From Salinadaptatus halalkaliphilus (GTDB lineage: Archaea; Halobacteriota; Halobacteria; Halobacteriales; Natrialbaceae), in the NCBI RefSeq assembly GCF_006543045.1, contig NZ_RBZW01000012.1:62001-126000 (forward strand): 64,000 bases of DNA, in the 5' to 3' direction. Both the position numbers and the translations under genes were made by a program. The notes under the pieces were generated by a model. That model was not told the origin of the DNA and did no database searches. It worked only from the letters and a program-made list of their open reading frames with translations. This document shows, one piece after another, positions 42,325 to 51,008 of the stretch (positions are counted from its first letter, which is position 1; each line of letters begins with the position of its first letter).

Positions 42325-42897
42325 TCAGGCGAACGCGAGGTCGTCGCTGGTCGCAACCTCACCGAACAGCCACTCGGCGTGCTCGAGGGCGTACGTCTTG
42401 TGATCGTCCTCGATCGAGCCGATGCAGTCTTCGACCATGATCGGTCGGAAGTCCCGCAGCCCCGCGCTACCGCCCGTGTGGAGGACACAGACGTTCGCGA
42501 GCGTGCCACAGATGACGAGATCGTCGATGCCGCGGGCGTTTAGCCACCCCTCGAGTTCCGTCCGATGGAACGCGTCGTAGGTGTGTTTCTCGACGACGTG
42601 ATCGGCGTCCTCGACGGGGAGTTTGTCGACGACTGCGGCCTCCCAGGAGCCCTCGAGGACGTGTTCGCCCCACTGGTCGAACTCGTCGTAGTAGTGGGCG
42701 TCGTCGAACTGTTCCGGCGGGTGGACGTCGCGCGTGTAGACGATCGACGCGCCGGCCTCGGTGGCTCGCTCGACGAGGCCGGCGATCGGCTCGATGGCCG
42801 TTTCGCTACCCGGTGCGTACAGCGACCCGTCGGGGTGACAGAAGCCGTTTTGCATGTCGACGACCACGACGGCCGTTCGTGCTGGCTCGAGGTTCAT
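42325..42897 (-). CDS. nicotinamidase/isochorismatase-family hydrolase
   Basis: 190 residues from the ATG at 42897 (MNLEPARTAVVVVDMQNGFC). The catalytic triad candidates are Asp15 in VVDMQNGF, a Lys in EKHTYDAF (about 107-109) and Cys in CGTLANVCVLHTG (about 146). TRDVHPPEQF and WGEHVLEGSWEA resemble the metal-binding and substrate region of nicotinamidase PncA. The nicotinate phosphoribosyltransferase gene 1.9 kb away supports nicotinamide deamidation, but other cysteine hydrolases share the fold. Confidence 0.82.
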   Translation of the reverse strand: MNLEPARTAVVVVDMQNGFCHPDGSLYAPGSETAIEPIAGLVERATEAGASIVYTRDVHPPEQFDDAHYYDEFDQWGEHVLEGSWEAAVVDKLPVEDADHVVEKHTYDAFHRTELEGWLNARGIDDLVICGTLANVCVLHTGGSAGLRDFRPIMVEDCIGSIEDDHKTYALEHAEWLFGEVATSDDLAFA

Positions 42898-43039
42898 ATG
42901 CGATCGTTCGAGTGGGATCGTAAAAACGTTCGCGACGACTTGGAGGACGTTCGCGACGGGGTAGGGAAGCGGCGCGGATCGCCCGACGGTTGCGACCGGC
43001 GGTCTTTTTGCAGTCGATCGCTTACCGAGGCGTATTCGC

Positions 43040-44722
43040 ATGAACCCGACGCGATTGCAGGTCCTCGCCGCTGTCCTCGCAGCGGCGGTGATCGTGCTTC
43101 TCGGCGTCGGGGCCGTCACCGGGGTGTTGGTGTCGCCACTGCCCGCCGACGGGCCGGTCGCCGAGAGCGACGACGAGCCCGCAACGACGGGCGAGCGACC
43201 CGACGAGCCGTCGACCACCGAAACCGTCGGGTACGTCGAAGGCTACTGGTACGACGACGAACTCGCGGTCGACGACCGTGATGACGCCGCTCTGGACGAC
43301 GAGGAACTCGAGGCGGTCGTCTACCGCTCGATGGCTCGCGTCGAACAGCTTCGGAATCTCACGTTCGACGAGGAGGTACCGGTCGATGTCGTCTCCCGCG
43401 AGCAGTTCGAGGCCGAGGACGACGGCGTCGTCGGAAACGCGAGCGCGACCGAACGGCTCTCCCGGAGCGTGACCTACGAGACGCTGTTCATGGTCGATCG
43501 CGAGACCCCACTCGAGGCCGAACTCGAGGAACTCTACGGCGGGACCGTCGAAGGCTACTACGATCCCTCGACCGACGAGGTCGTCGTCGTCTCTGATAAC
43601 CCCGAATCGCCCGAACTCGACGAAGTCGTGCTGGGACACGAGCTATTACACGCATTACAGGACCAGCACTTCGATCTCGCGAGTTACCAGCGGGAAACGA
43701 TCGACCAGGACGCCGCGAAGAACGGGCTCATCGAAGGCGACGCCGTCTGGATCGACACCGAGTACGAAAAACGGTGTCTCGAGGCATGGGACTGTGTCCA
43801 ACCCGAGGGCGAGACCGTCGCACCGCCCACGATCAATTACGGACTCTACCTGATCGTCTTCCAGCCCTACAGCGACGGGCCGGGCTACGTCGAGTACCAC
43901 CTCGAGGACGGCGACTGGGAAGCCGTCGACGACCTGTACGACGATCCGCCGGTCAGTAGCGCCGAGGTGATCCGTCCCGGCGACGACCGCGAGCCGGCGG
44001 ACCTGTCGGTGGCGGATCGCTCGAGCGACGAGTGGGAACGGTTCGGCTCGGACGATGGCGGCGAAACCGTCGGCGAGGTCGGCATGGTCTCGATGTTCGC
44101 GGCGGGGACGATGGATCACTCCCGCCCCGCAGTGATCGACAGCGAGGCGTTTTTCACCGACGACGTCGGCTACGACTACGATCAACCGCCGACCGACGGC
44201 TGGGCCGGCGACGAACTCGTCGTCTACGCTCACGCAGACCTCGACCCCGACGGCGACCTCGCGGCGGGTGATGTCTCGGACGCTCGCGATCAGACGGCGT
44301 ACGTCTGGGCCTCGACCTGGGAGACCGACGCCGACGCGAGGCAGTTTCTCGAGGCCTACGAGCAACTACTCGAGGGGTACGACGCCGATCCGGTCGACGA
44401 CTGGCAAGCCACCTACGTGATCGACGACGAGTTCCCCGGTGCCTACGCCATCGATCGGGACGGCGAGACGGTGACGATCGTTCGCGCGCCGTCGGTCGAC
44501 GATCTGGCCGCGGTCGACGGTGGCGTCTTCGCCGATAGTGATACCGACTCCGCTCTCGAGGGCCCAGCGACGACTGCCAACGAGGACGCTGGCCGTGAGG
44601 CCGCCGCCGATTCGATCGATGGGTTCGGATTCGGATCGGCGTCCGTCGCAATCGTCACTGGCGTCGGTACGGCAATCGTCGTCGTTCGCACTCGCAACCG
44701 ACGCCAGGGCCGGGGTCCATAG
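43040..44722 (+). CDS. Hvo_1808-type surface protein with HExxH motif
   Basis: 560 residues. N-terminal signal/anchor (TRLQVLAAVLAAAVIVLLGVGAV), a Glu/Asp/Thr-rich spacer, then a large exported domain containing the zinc-protease-like LGHELLHALQDQHFDLA (His200 and His204). A C-terminal hydrophobic segment (SVAIVTGVGTAIVVV) followed by basic RTRNRRQG resembles haloarchaeal surface-protein anchors of the PGF-CTERM/transmembrane kind. I recall the family as Hvo_1808. Peptidase activity is likely but not shown. The promoter region has a TCTTTTT stretch near 43002. Confidence 0.85.
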   Translation: MNPTRLQVLAAVLAAAVIVLLGVGAVTGVLVSPLPADGPVAESDDEPATTGERPDEPSTTETVGYVEGYWYDDELAVDDRDDAALDDEELEAVVYRSMARVEQLRNLTFDEEVPVDVVSREQFEAEDDGVVGNASATERLSRSVTYETLFMVDRETPLEAELEELYGGTVEGYYDPSTDEVVVVSDNPESPELDEVVLGHELLHALQDQHFDLASYQRETIDQDAAKNGLIEGDAVWIDTEYEKRCLEAWDCVQPEGETVAPPTINYGLYLIVFQPYSDGPGYVEYHLEDGDWEAVDDLYDDPPVSSAEVIRPGDDREPADLSVADRSSDEWERFGSDDGGETVGEVGMVSMFAAGTMDHSRPAVIDSEAFFTDDVGYDYDQPPTDGWAGDELVVYAHADLDPDGDLAAGDVSDARDQTAYVWASTWETDADARQFLEAYEQLLEGYDADPVDDWQATYVIDDEFPGAYAIDRDGETVTIVRAPSVDDLAAVDGGVFADSDTDSALEGPATTANEDAGREAAADSIDGFGFGSASVAIVTGVGTAIVVVRTRNRRQGRGP

Positions 44723-44811
44723 CATCCCACGCCCAACTACCGCACCACGGAACCGTCGCTGCAGGCGCCACAGACGGGCAGCTTTTTTGCCTTCCACGGA
44801 AAATCGGCGAT

Positions 44812-45984
44812 ATGTCACAGCCGTTTACCACCGTTCCCCCGGACGCGATTCTCGAGGGAACGGCGACCGACGCCTACTTCGATCGCACCCGGACGACCCT
44901 CGAGCACGCAGGGAAAGACCCTCACGTGGTCGCGGAGGTAACCGCCGACCAGTTTCCGACCGGCGAGTTCGAAGTCTGTACGGGGATCGAAGATGTCGCG
45001 ACGCTGTTCGAGGGGCGCCCGGTCGACATCGACGCGCTCCCCGATGGGCAACTGTTCGACGGTGGACCCGTCCTCCGCATCGAGGGCGCCTATCGTGCGT
45101 TCGCCGAACTCGAGACCGCGTTGCTCGGGCTGCTCTCCCAGCCGAGTGGCTTCGCGACGGCCGCGCTCGAGGCGCGACTGGCGGCGCCCGACGCGCAGGT
45201 ACTTTCCTTTGGCGCACGCCACGTCCATCCTTCGATCGCAACGATTGTCGAACGCGCCGCGCTGTTAGCCGGTTTCGATGGGTTCTCCCACGTCGCGGCG
45301 GGCGAGCAACTCGAGCGGACGGCCGGCGGGACGATGCCCCACGCACTCATGTTCTGTTTCGGCGAGGGGAATCAGGCCGCAGCCTGGGAGGCCTTCGACG
45401 AGGCCGTCCCGGCGGAGACGCCCCGAATCGCGCTGGTCGATACCTTCTGGGACGAAAAAAGCGAGAGTCTCCTGGCCGCCGAGACGCTCGGTGACGAGTT
45501 AGATGGCGTGCGCATCGATACGACGGGCTCTCGCCGGGGCGACTTTCGACACATCATCCGCGAGGTTCGCTGGGAACTCGACGCGCGAGGCTACGAAGAG
45601 GTCGACATCTTCTGTAGCGGCGGTCTCGACCCGGAAGTGTTGCGGAACCTGCGCGACGTCGCGGACGGGTTCGGCGTCGGCAGCCACATCACGAACCGTG
45701 ATCCCGTCGATTTCAGCCTCGATATCGTCGAGCTGGCGAACGAACCGATTTCGAAGCGGGGCAAACTCTCCGGCGTCAAGGATGTCTACCGCACGCCAGC
45801 GGGCGGCCACCACGTGACGCTCGCCGATCGTCAGGGCCCCGAGGACGGCGACTCGCTGCTCGAGCCGCTGATTCGGGACGGCGAAATCATCCGCGAGTTC
45901 GACCTCGAACGAGCGAGCGAGCGGTGTCTGGCCGACGCGGAGAGAGTTGGGTTTGGATCGGCAGGAGAAACGTCGCGGCCGTAG
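44812..45984 (+). CDS. pncB: nicotinate phosphoribosyltransferase
   Basis: Makes nicotinate mononucleotide from nicotinate and PRPP in NAD salvage. 390 residues. The family segments are TDAYFDRTRTTLEHAGKDPHVVAEVTADQF near the start, LSFGARHVHPSIATIVERAALLAGFDG (about 131-157), ALVDTFWDEKSESLLAAE and EVDIFCSGGLDPEVLRNLRDVADGFGVGSHIT (about 265-296). The deamidated substrate could come from the nicotinamidase-like hydrolase at 42.3 kb. ATG 44812 has a T-rich TATA-like CTTTTTTG about 25 nt upstream, so leaderless initiation is possible. Confidence 0.95.
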   Translation: MSQPFTTVPPDAILEGTATDAYFDRTRTTLEHAGKDPHVVAEVTADQFPTGEFEVCTGIEDVATLFEGRPVDIDALPDGQLFDGGPVLRIEGAYRAFAELETALLGLLSQPSGFATAALEARLAAPDAQVLSFGARHVHPSIATIVERAALLAGFDGFSHVAAGEQLERTAGGTMPHALMFCFGEGNQAAAWEAFDEAVPAETPRIALVDTFWDEKSESLLAAETLGDELDGVRIDTTGSRRGDFRHIIREVRWELDARGYEEVDIFCSGGLDPEVLRNLRDVADGFGVGSHITNRDPVDFSLDIVELANEPISKRGKLSGVKDVYRTPAGGHHVTLADRQGPEDGDSLLEPLIRDGEIIREFDLERASERCLADAERVGFGSAGETSRP

Positions 45985-46086
45985 ACAGACCAGTACGACT
46001 ACCAGAATTACAGGACACTCCAGGCTGGCGGTGGCGATCGCACCTGGTAGGGGAACTCGAGGGGCCTCGAGTCGAGTGGACCAGTC

Positions 46087-46686
46087 TTAGAGTTCTTCGA
46101 TCGAGCCGTCGGCGTCGCGTTCGCGGAAGACCTGTCCCTCGAAGAGGGTCACGACGACGTCGTCGTCTTGCCACGCGCCGGGGGCAAGTTTGGCCTTGCG
46201 GCACGTTCGATCGAGGTACTCGTGTTTGCTCCAGCCGTTTTCGACGGGAACGGTCGGGTAGAGCCAGCCGCCCTCGCCGCCGTCGATGGCGACGCCGTGG
46301 GTCCCGAGTTCGAGGTCGGCAACCGGATCGTCGGTGAGGACGACGTTTTTGACCGCACAGACCGAGACGGTGAGATTCGGTAGCTCCGAGGGGCTCACCT
46401 CGGAGCCACAGGAGTCCTCGCTCGCGGCCTCGATCGCCGCGTCGACGATCACGTGGCCGAGCTGTTCACCGGAGCGATAGCCACCAGCACAGCCGCGCAG
46501 ACTGCCACGACCGCGCGTGGACTCGAGGCGAACGAACGCACCGGTGCGTTCGTAGAAGGCCTCGCGCATGCTGCCTGGTTGTTCTCGTTGTCCATGTTCG
46601 ACGTAGGATTCGACGGATTCACGCGCCAGTTCGACGGCACGCGCACCGTCCTCGTAGGAGAGGTCGACGCCCTGTCGCTGGGACAT
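46087..46686 (-). CDS. AMMECR1-family protein (TIGR00296)
   Basis: 199 residues from the ATG at 46686 (MSQRQGVDLSYEDGARAVEL). The family signature LRGCAGGY (about residues 63-70) and the C-terminal pairs NLTVSVCAVKNVVL and WSKHEYLDRTCRKAKLAPGAW are present. Structures in the family are known, but the biochemical role is not; archaeal members are sometimes clustered with MEMO-type genes, none of which is seen here. Confidence 0.92.
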   Translation of the reverse strand: MSQRQGVDLSYEDGARAVELARESVESYVEHGQREQPGSMREAFYERTGAFVRLESTRGRGSLRGCAGGYRSGEQLGHVIVDAAIEAASEDSCGSEVSPSELPNLTVSVCAVKNVVLTDDPVADLELGTHGVAIDGGEGGWLYPTVPVENGWSKHEYLDRTCRKAKLAPGAWQDDDVVVTLFEGQVFRERDADGSIEEL

Positions 46687-46812
46687 ACAACTGTACATGG
46701 GAATGGGCCTCCTAAAACGCTTCCATTCGATTCGACCGTTGTACCACTCGATCGGACCGGCTCGATTCGCGATCGATTCCGGGTGCGAGTCTATCGTGAT
46801 GGTGGTGGATAT

Positions 46813-46902
46813 ACTAGTACCCTCCCAAGCGTCGACTGCTGGGTCGAACCGACACCCGCCAACTGGTTCGACCCAGCAGTGCAGGCTTGGGAAGCCACTA
46901 GT
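46813..46902. repeat. family-A palindromic element, copy 2
   Basis: 90 bp flanked at both ends by ACTAGT. The inner perfect stem is CTGCTGGGTCGAACC with GGTTCGACCCAGCAG, and the outer stem CCTCCCAAGC with GCTTGGGAAGC is better matched than in copy 1. The complement of CTA at 46898-46900 is the TAG stop of the small membrane gene on the minus strand, so the right end of the element supplies that stop. No transposase, and no flanking duplication beyond the ACTAGT palindromes. Confidence 0.92.
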
Positions 46903-47239
46903 GGCGAGATTGCTGGTCGGCGTCGGTGCGGCTCCAGACATCGACGAGCACGTCGAATCGTCCGCCAAGGAGCAACAACACGCCGAGGACGCCAAAACCG
47001 ACGACGGCAACCAGCCGCGTGGGGCTATCGAGTTGAATCACGACCGACGATGCCGCGCCGACCCACGCGAGCCAGCCAAGCGCCTCCCAGGGCCGCCCGC
47101 CGTACAACCGCCAGACCGAAAGCGAGAGCAAGAAGCCGCCGAACGCGGCCGCGACGACGACCCCCGCGAGCCCGACCGGCCACGCCAGCGCGACCAGCCC
47201 CGCACAGCCGACGATCGTGACGGCGTCGATTCGATCCAT
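46898..47239 (-). CDS. small polytopic membrane protein
   Basis: 113 residues from the ATG at 47239 (MDRIDAVTIVGCAGLVALAW). Four hydrophobic segments (about 6-25, 28-45, 56-70 and 75-94), separated by Arg/Gly turns such as RLYGGRPWEAL, and a short charged end. An upstream in-frame extension is not convincing. I do not recognise a family. The stop codon comes from a palindromic repeat. The neighbour RaSEA gene is divergent. Confidence 0.65.
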   Translation of the reverse strand: MDRIDAVTIVGCAGLVALAWPVGLAGVVVAAAFGGFLLSLSVWRLYGGRPWEALGWLAWVGAASSVVIQLDSPTRLVAVVGFGVLGVLLLLGGRFDVLVDVWSRTDADQQSRH

Positions 47240-47390
47240 CGCCTCGAGTGTCGTCCCTGCGGGAAAAACGTGTACCGGTTTGGCGAAACGGCCGGCCGCC
47301 GGCGATCGGTTCGTGGATGGGACCGGCGGCATCCACGAGAGAGCCCGAGCAACGAAGGCGCTTTAGGCGCTGACCCGCTTGGTGAGCCTA

Positions 47391-48491
47391 ATGAGTAAAC
47401 CCACGCCCGAGGTCTACGAGCAGGGCAAGGGCATGGACGCCCACAACAAAGTGATGCGCGACATTCGCTCGCGCAAGGAGGCCAGCTACGATCCCCACGA
47501 GCCCACCCGCGTCTGGCTCGACGAGGACAACACGCCTGACGGCGTCAAGCGGAGTCTGACGATCATCCTCAATACGGGCGGCTGTCGCTGGGCCCGCGCC
47601 GGCGGCTGTACGATGTGTGGTTACGTCGCCGAGAGCGTCGACGGCGGCTCCGTGAGCCACGACGCTCTGATGGACCAAATCGAGGTCTGTCTCGCGCACG
47701 AAGCGGACACCGCCGACGAGCCGGCCGACCTCATCAAAATCTACACCTCCGGCTCGTTCCTTGACGAGCGCGAGGTCGGTGCCAAGAGCCGACGGGCGAT
47801 CGCGGAAACGTTCGCCGACCGCGAGCGCATGGTCGTCGAATCGCTCCCCGATTTCGTCGACCGCGAGAAGATCCGCGATTTTACCCAGTACGGCGTCGAC
47901 ACCGATGTCGCGATCGGACTCGAGACGGCGACCGATCGCGTTCGACACGACTGCGTAAACAAGTACTTCGACTTCGCGGACTTCGAGGACGCCTGCGCCG
48001 AGGCGGCGGCCGCCGACGAAGCGGCGGGAGACGCGGCGGACGCCGGCATCAAGGCCTATCTCCTGATGAAACCCCCATTTCTCACCGAATCCGACGCGAT
48101 CGAGGACATGATCTCTTCGATCGAGCGCTGTGCGGACGTCTCGGGCTGTCACACGGTCTCGATGAACCCCTGTAACGTCCAGCGCTACACCATGGTCGAC
48201 GACCTCTACTTCCAGGACGGCTACCGACCACCGTGGCTCTGGTCGGTCGCCCACATCCTTGAGGAAACCGCCGCGGTCGACGCCATCGTCGTCTCCGACC
48301 CCGTTGGCCACGGCTCCGATCGCGGCCCGCACAACTGCGGGGAGTGCGACGACCTCGTCCAGAAGGCGATCAAGGATTTCGACCTCCGCCAGGATCCCTC
48401 CGTCTTCGAGCAAGTCTCCTGCGAGTGCGAACTGACGTGGGAGACCGTCCGCGAGCGCGAACGAAGTTTCAACCAGCCGCTGACGCGGTAA
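47391..48491 (+). CDS. archaeosine biosynthesis radical SAM protein RaSEA
   Basis: Acts in the last step of archaeosine (G+) formation on tRNA with archaeosine synthase. 366 residues from the ATG at 47391 (MSKPTPEVYEQGKGMDAHNK). The radical-SAM cysteines are Cys65, 73 and 76 in GGCRWARAGGCTMCGY. Downstream segments include IKIYTSGSFLDEREV, VAIGLETATDRVRHDCVNKYFDF and YLLMKPPFLTESDAIEDMI, the usual partial TIM barrel. C-terminal GPHNCGECDD and CECELTW give further Cys. tgtA is encoded 24 kb away in the same window. Confidence 0.9.
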   Translation: MSKPTPEVYEQGKGMDAHNKVMRDIRSRKEASYDPHEPTRVWLDEDNTPDGVKRSLTIILNTGGCRWARAGGCTMCGYVAESVDGGSVSHDALMDQIEVCLAHEADTADEPADLIKIYTSGSFLDEREVGAKSRRAIAETFADRERMVVESLPDFVDREKIRDFTQYGVDTDVAIGLETATDRVRHDCVNKYFDFADFEDACAEAAAADEAAGDAADAGIKAYLLMKPPFLTESDAIEDMISSIERCADVSGCHTVSMNPCNVQRYTMVDDLYFQDGYRPPWLWSVAHILEETAAVDAIVVSDPVGHGSDRGPHNCGECDDLVQKAIKDFDLRQDPSVFEQVSCECELTWETVRERERSFNQPLTR

Positions 48492-48611
48492 CGGCTCGGG
48501 GGTGGTACCCTCTCGAGGCACCGAGACGTGCCGTCGTCGCCTGTCGTGGACCGTCGTGTGGACGTACTGCTTCAAAAGTAACCACTCACTAATTGCTCCA
48601 GCGTTACGCCC

Positions 48612-49127
48612 TCACCGAGGGGCCCAACGACCGGTCCGGTCGCCACGGCCATCCTGCGCCGACTGGTCGGCCCCATCAGCCGGGGTCTCGGTTCGCCGAG
48701 CGTGGTAGCGTAATCCCGCTTCTTTCATCAACCTGCGACAGCTCGGAATCGAGTACGTGGCGTCGTAGGCCTCCTCGAGATGCGTCTGTACGAGCGCCGG
48801 AGACCAGGCCGACTCGTCGTAACCGGCCGCGGTCGGTGGCTCCTGGAGGGTCCGTTCGAACGCCTGGCGTTCGTCGTCCTCGAGCTTTCGCGGCCGACCC
48901 GGCCGCTCGGCGTCCGTGACCGCGTCTTCGAGCGATTCGTCCTCGAGACGCGTGAGCCAGCTGTAGATCGTTCGTCGTTCGACGCCGTACCAGTCGGCGA
49001 GTTCGGTCTGTGTGATGCCATTTTTGTACGCGATCGCGGCCAGTAGTCGTTTCGTCGGCGTCTTTCCCTCGACGTTCTCGAGTGCGGTCCGGAGTTCTTC
49101 GACGGTGATGTTCTCGAGGTGGTCCAT
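48612..49127 (-). CDS. IS630-type transposase N-terminal HTH protein, standing alone
   Basis: 171 residues from the ATG at 49127 (MDHLENITVEELRTALENVE). Two helix-turn-helix units: ITQTELADWYGVERRTIYSWLTRLED (about 37-62), and the second in the RPRKLEDDERQAFERTLQEPP region, then SWSPALVQTHLEEAYDATYSIPSCRRLMKEAG. This is the DNA-binding half of IS630-family transposases. The DDE catalytic half is absent: no remnant is visible in the 120 bp beyond the stop, which ends in a low-quality tail (ETPADGADQSAQDGRGDRTG). TATA-like AATATTTA (minus strand, about 49150-49157) fits leaderless expression. It may be domesticated as a DNA-binding protein. Confidence 0.75.
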   Translation of the reverse strand: MDHLENITVEELRTALENVEGKTPTKRLLAAIAYKNGITQTELADWYGVERRTIYSWLTRLEDESLEDAVTDAERPGRPRKLEDDERQAFERTLQEPPTAAGYDESAWSPALVQTHLEEAYDATYSIPSCRRLMKEAGLRYHARRTETPADGADQSAQDGRGDRTGRWAPR

Positions 49128-49250
49128 CGGATGATGGTTGTTTTCCGAGTAAATATTTCTAACGATGCTGGCGGTGTCCGAACGCACCGACGTATCGACT
49201 ATCTGACTGCTCGAGGAAACTACTACTGGGTTGCCCTCGAGTACTGCAGT

Positions 49251-49859
49251 GTGACAGACGAGGAATCCCCGCCGGATCACGGGTGGCTGGACTCGAGTGG
49301 CGGTCCGGCCGCCCAGGAGTCGATGGCGACGCTTCGCCGGTTCGTCGCGGACCTGCCGCCGGGTCGGGCCCTCGACGTTGCGACGGGTGGTGGCCACAAT
49401 GCAATCTTTCTCGCCAAACACGGGTGGGCCGTCGACGCCGTCGATATCTCCCGAGTGCAACTCGAGCAGGCACGCGAACGCGCCGCGTCGCGTGACTGCT
49501 CCATCGAGTGGGTTCTGGGCGACGTCGATCGCTACGGGTTTCCGACGGCGACCTACGACGTAATCTCGATCGGCTACTTCGATGCTCGCGATCGGTTCCA
49601 GGCGATTACGGACGCGCTTGCCCCTGGCGGCGTGCTGGTCTACGAACACTACCTCGCGTCGCCGGCCGAGGAATCGCGGCTAAGCGACGACTACCGTTTT
49701 CGATCGAACGAACTCCTGTCAGCGTGCTCGAACCTGCAGATCCGCTGGTACGTCGAATGGCATCTCGACGGCGAACCTCGCGTCGCGCTGCTCGCACAGC
49801 GACCGGGCTCGAGCCGACGGTTGGTCGACTTGCAGCGCCTCGACGATGCTAACTGGTAA
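49251..49859 (+). CDS. class I SAM-dependent methyltransferase
   Basis: 202 residues from the GTG at 49251 (MTDEESPPDHGWLDSSGG). Motif I is LDVATGGGHNAIFLAKHG (about residues 40-57), with VDAVDISRVQLEQARERA as motif II and WVLGDVDRYGFP with YDVISIGYFDARDRF following. The fold resembles TehB-like and small-molecule methyltransferases; substrate unknown. The open frame extends upstream to 49119 across the divergent HTH promoter, but the sequence there has no methyltransferase character. Confidence 0.8.
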   Translation: MTDEESPPDHGWLDSSGGPAAQESMATLRRFVADLPPGRALDVATGGGHNAIFLAKHGWAVDAVDISRVQLEQARERAASRDCSIEWVLGDVDRYGFPTATYDVISIGYFDARDRFQAITDALAPGGVLVYEHYLASPAEESRLSDDYRFRSNELLSACSNLQIRWYVEWHLDGEPRVALLAQRPGSSRRLVDLQRLDDANW

Positions 49860-49926
49860 TCGACTCGGAACGAACGGGGATTCGAGGACTCAAGATTAAT
49901 ATGGAGGCGCCGAGACTGAACGCGTA

Positions 49927-50982
49927 ATGAAAGCGATTGTCAAGCAGGGCCACGAGAAGGGTAACGTATCGCTCGCCGATGTCGAGAAACCGAATTGTGC
50001 ACGCGACGAGATTCGGCTGGAAATCCAGGCCGCCGGCATCTGCGGCAGCGATGTCGGCGCGTACCTCGCGAAGCCGGAGTACGAGTACCTCTCCGTGCCG
50101 GGTATTTTGGGCCACGAGTGCGCCGGTGTCGTCGAAACTGTTGGCACGGACGTGGAGACCGTCGAACCGGGCGACCGCGTCGTCCTCCAGCCCGGCAAAC
50201 CATGTGGGTCGTGTTACCAATGTCGGACCGGCGAGCCGAACAACTGTCCCGACCGCGAGCCCGCCGTCGCCGCGGGCGGCTTTGCGCCGTTGGTCGTCAC
50301 CAAGCCGAACCAGGTCATTCCCGTTCCGGACGACGTACCGATCGAGCACGCCGCGATCACCGAGCCCCTGGCGGTCACCCATCGGGCCGTCGAGATGAAA
50401 GCCAACGTCGGGCCCGGTGACAGTGTCCTCGTCCAGGGGCCCGGCCCGATGGGCGCGTTCAGCGCACTCATCGCCGATGCGGCCGGCGGGGATGTCGTCC
50501 TCACTGGCCTCCCCGACGACGAAACGCGTCTCGAGGCCCTCGCAGGGCTCGACATCGAAACGATCACCGTCGATCCCGACACCGGCGCCCCATCACCGGC
50601 GACGTTGGCCGAGCGATACACGTCGCGTCGGGGCTTCGACGTGGCGATCGACGCGACCGGCGTGAGCGTCGGCGTCGAGACGGCAATCGACGCCACACGG
50701 GATGGTGGCACCGTCGTCGTCGTCGGCATCCCCTCGAGTGCGGTCTCGATCGAGATGGCCGAACTCGTCCGCTCGGAGATCGATCTTCGAACGTCACACG
50801 GCAGCGTCGCCGAGAACTTCTATCAGGCCCTGGAACTGCTGCAACCGCCGAACGCGTTGCCCGTCGGATCGATCATCGACGCGGTTGATCCGCGCGAGCC
50901 AACCGAGGCGTTCGAGGCGTTCGTCAAGGCCGAAACGATCAAGCCGGTCTTCGAGATCGACCGCCTCGAGTTACTCGCGTAA
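49927..50982 (+). CDS. zinc-dependent alcohol dehydrogenase (threonine/butanediol/sorbitol type)
   Basis: 351 residues, medium-chain dehydrogenase family. Catalytic zinc: Cys in GICGSDVGAYL (about 39) and GHECAG. Structural zinc: CGSCYQCRTGEPNNC, four Cys near 97-111. Nucleotide site GPGPMGAFSA near 171. EPLAVTHRAV near 141 is usual for the polyol/threonine/butanediol branch. It opens the catabolic island containing the acyl-oxoacid dehydrogenase genes. If those form an acetoin dehydrogenase, this could be a 2,3-butanediol dehydrogenase, but substrate cannot be read from the sequence. Confidence 0.9.
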   Translation: MKAIVKQGHEKGNVSLADVEKPNCARDEIRLEIQAAGICGSDVGAYLAKPEYEYLSVPGILGHECAGVVETVGTDVETVEPGDRVVLQPGKPCGSCYQCRTGEPNNCPDREPAVAAGGFAPLVVTKPNQVIPVPDDVPIEHAAITEPLAVTHRAVEMKANVGPGDSVLVQGPGPMGAFSALIADAAGGDVVLTGLPDDETRLEALAGLDIETITVDPDTGAPSPATLAERYTSRRGFDVAIDATGVSVGVETAIDATRDGGTVVVVGIPSSAVSIEMAELVRSEIDLRTSHGSVAENFYQALELLQPPNALPVGSIIDAVDPREPTEAFEAFVKAETIKPVFEIDRLELLA

Positions 50983-51008
50983 GCGGACCGGTCACGTCCC
51001 AGCAGCTG

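Noticed and set aside
46813-46902. GGTTCGACC in the family-A element as a tRNA-derived sequence
   Set aside because: The motif is half of a perfect 15-bp hairpin, with no D-arm or anticodon-arm sequence, so it is a palindromic repeat and not a tRNA or tRNA fragment.
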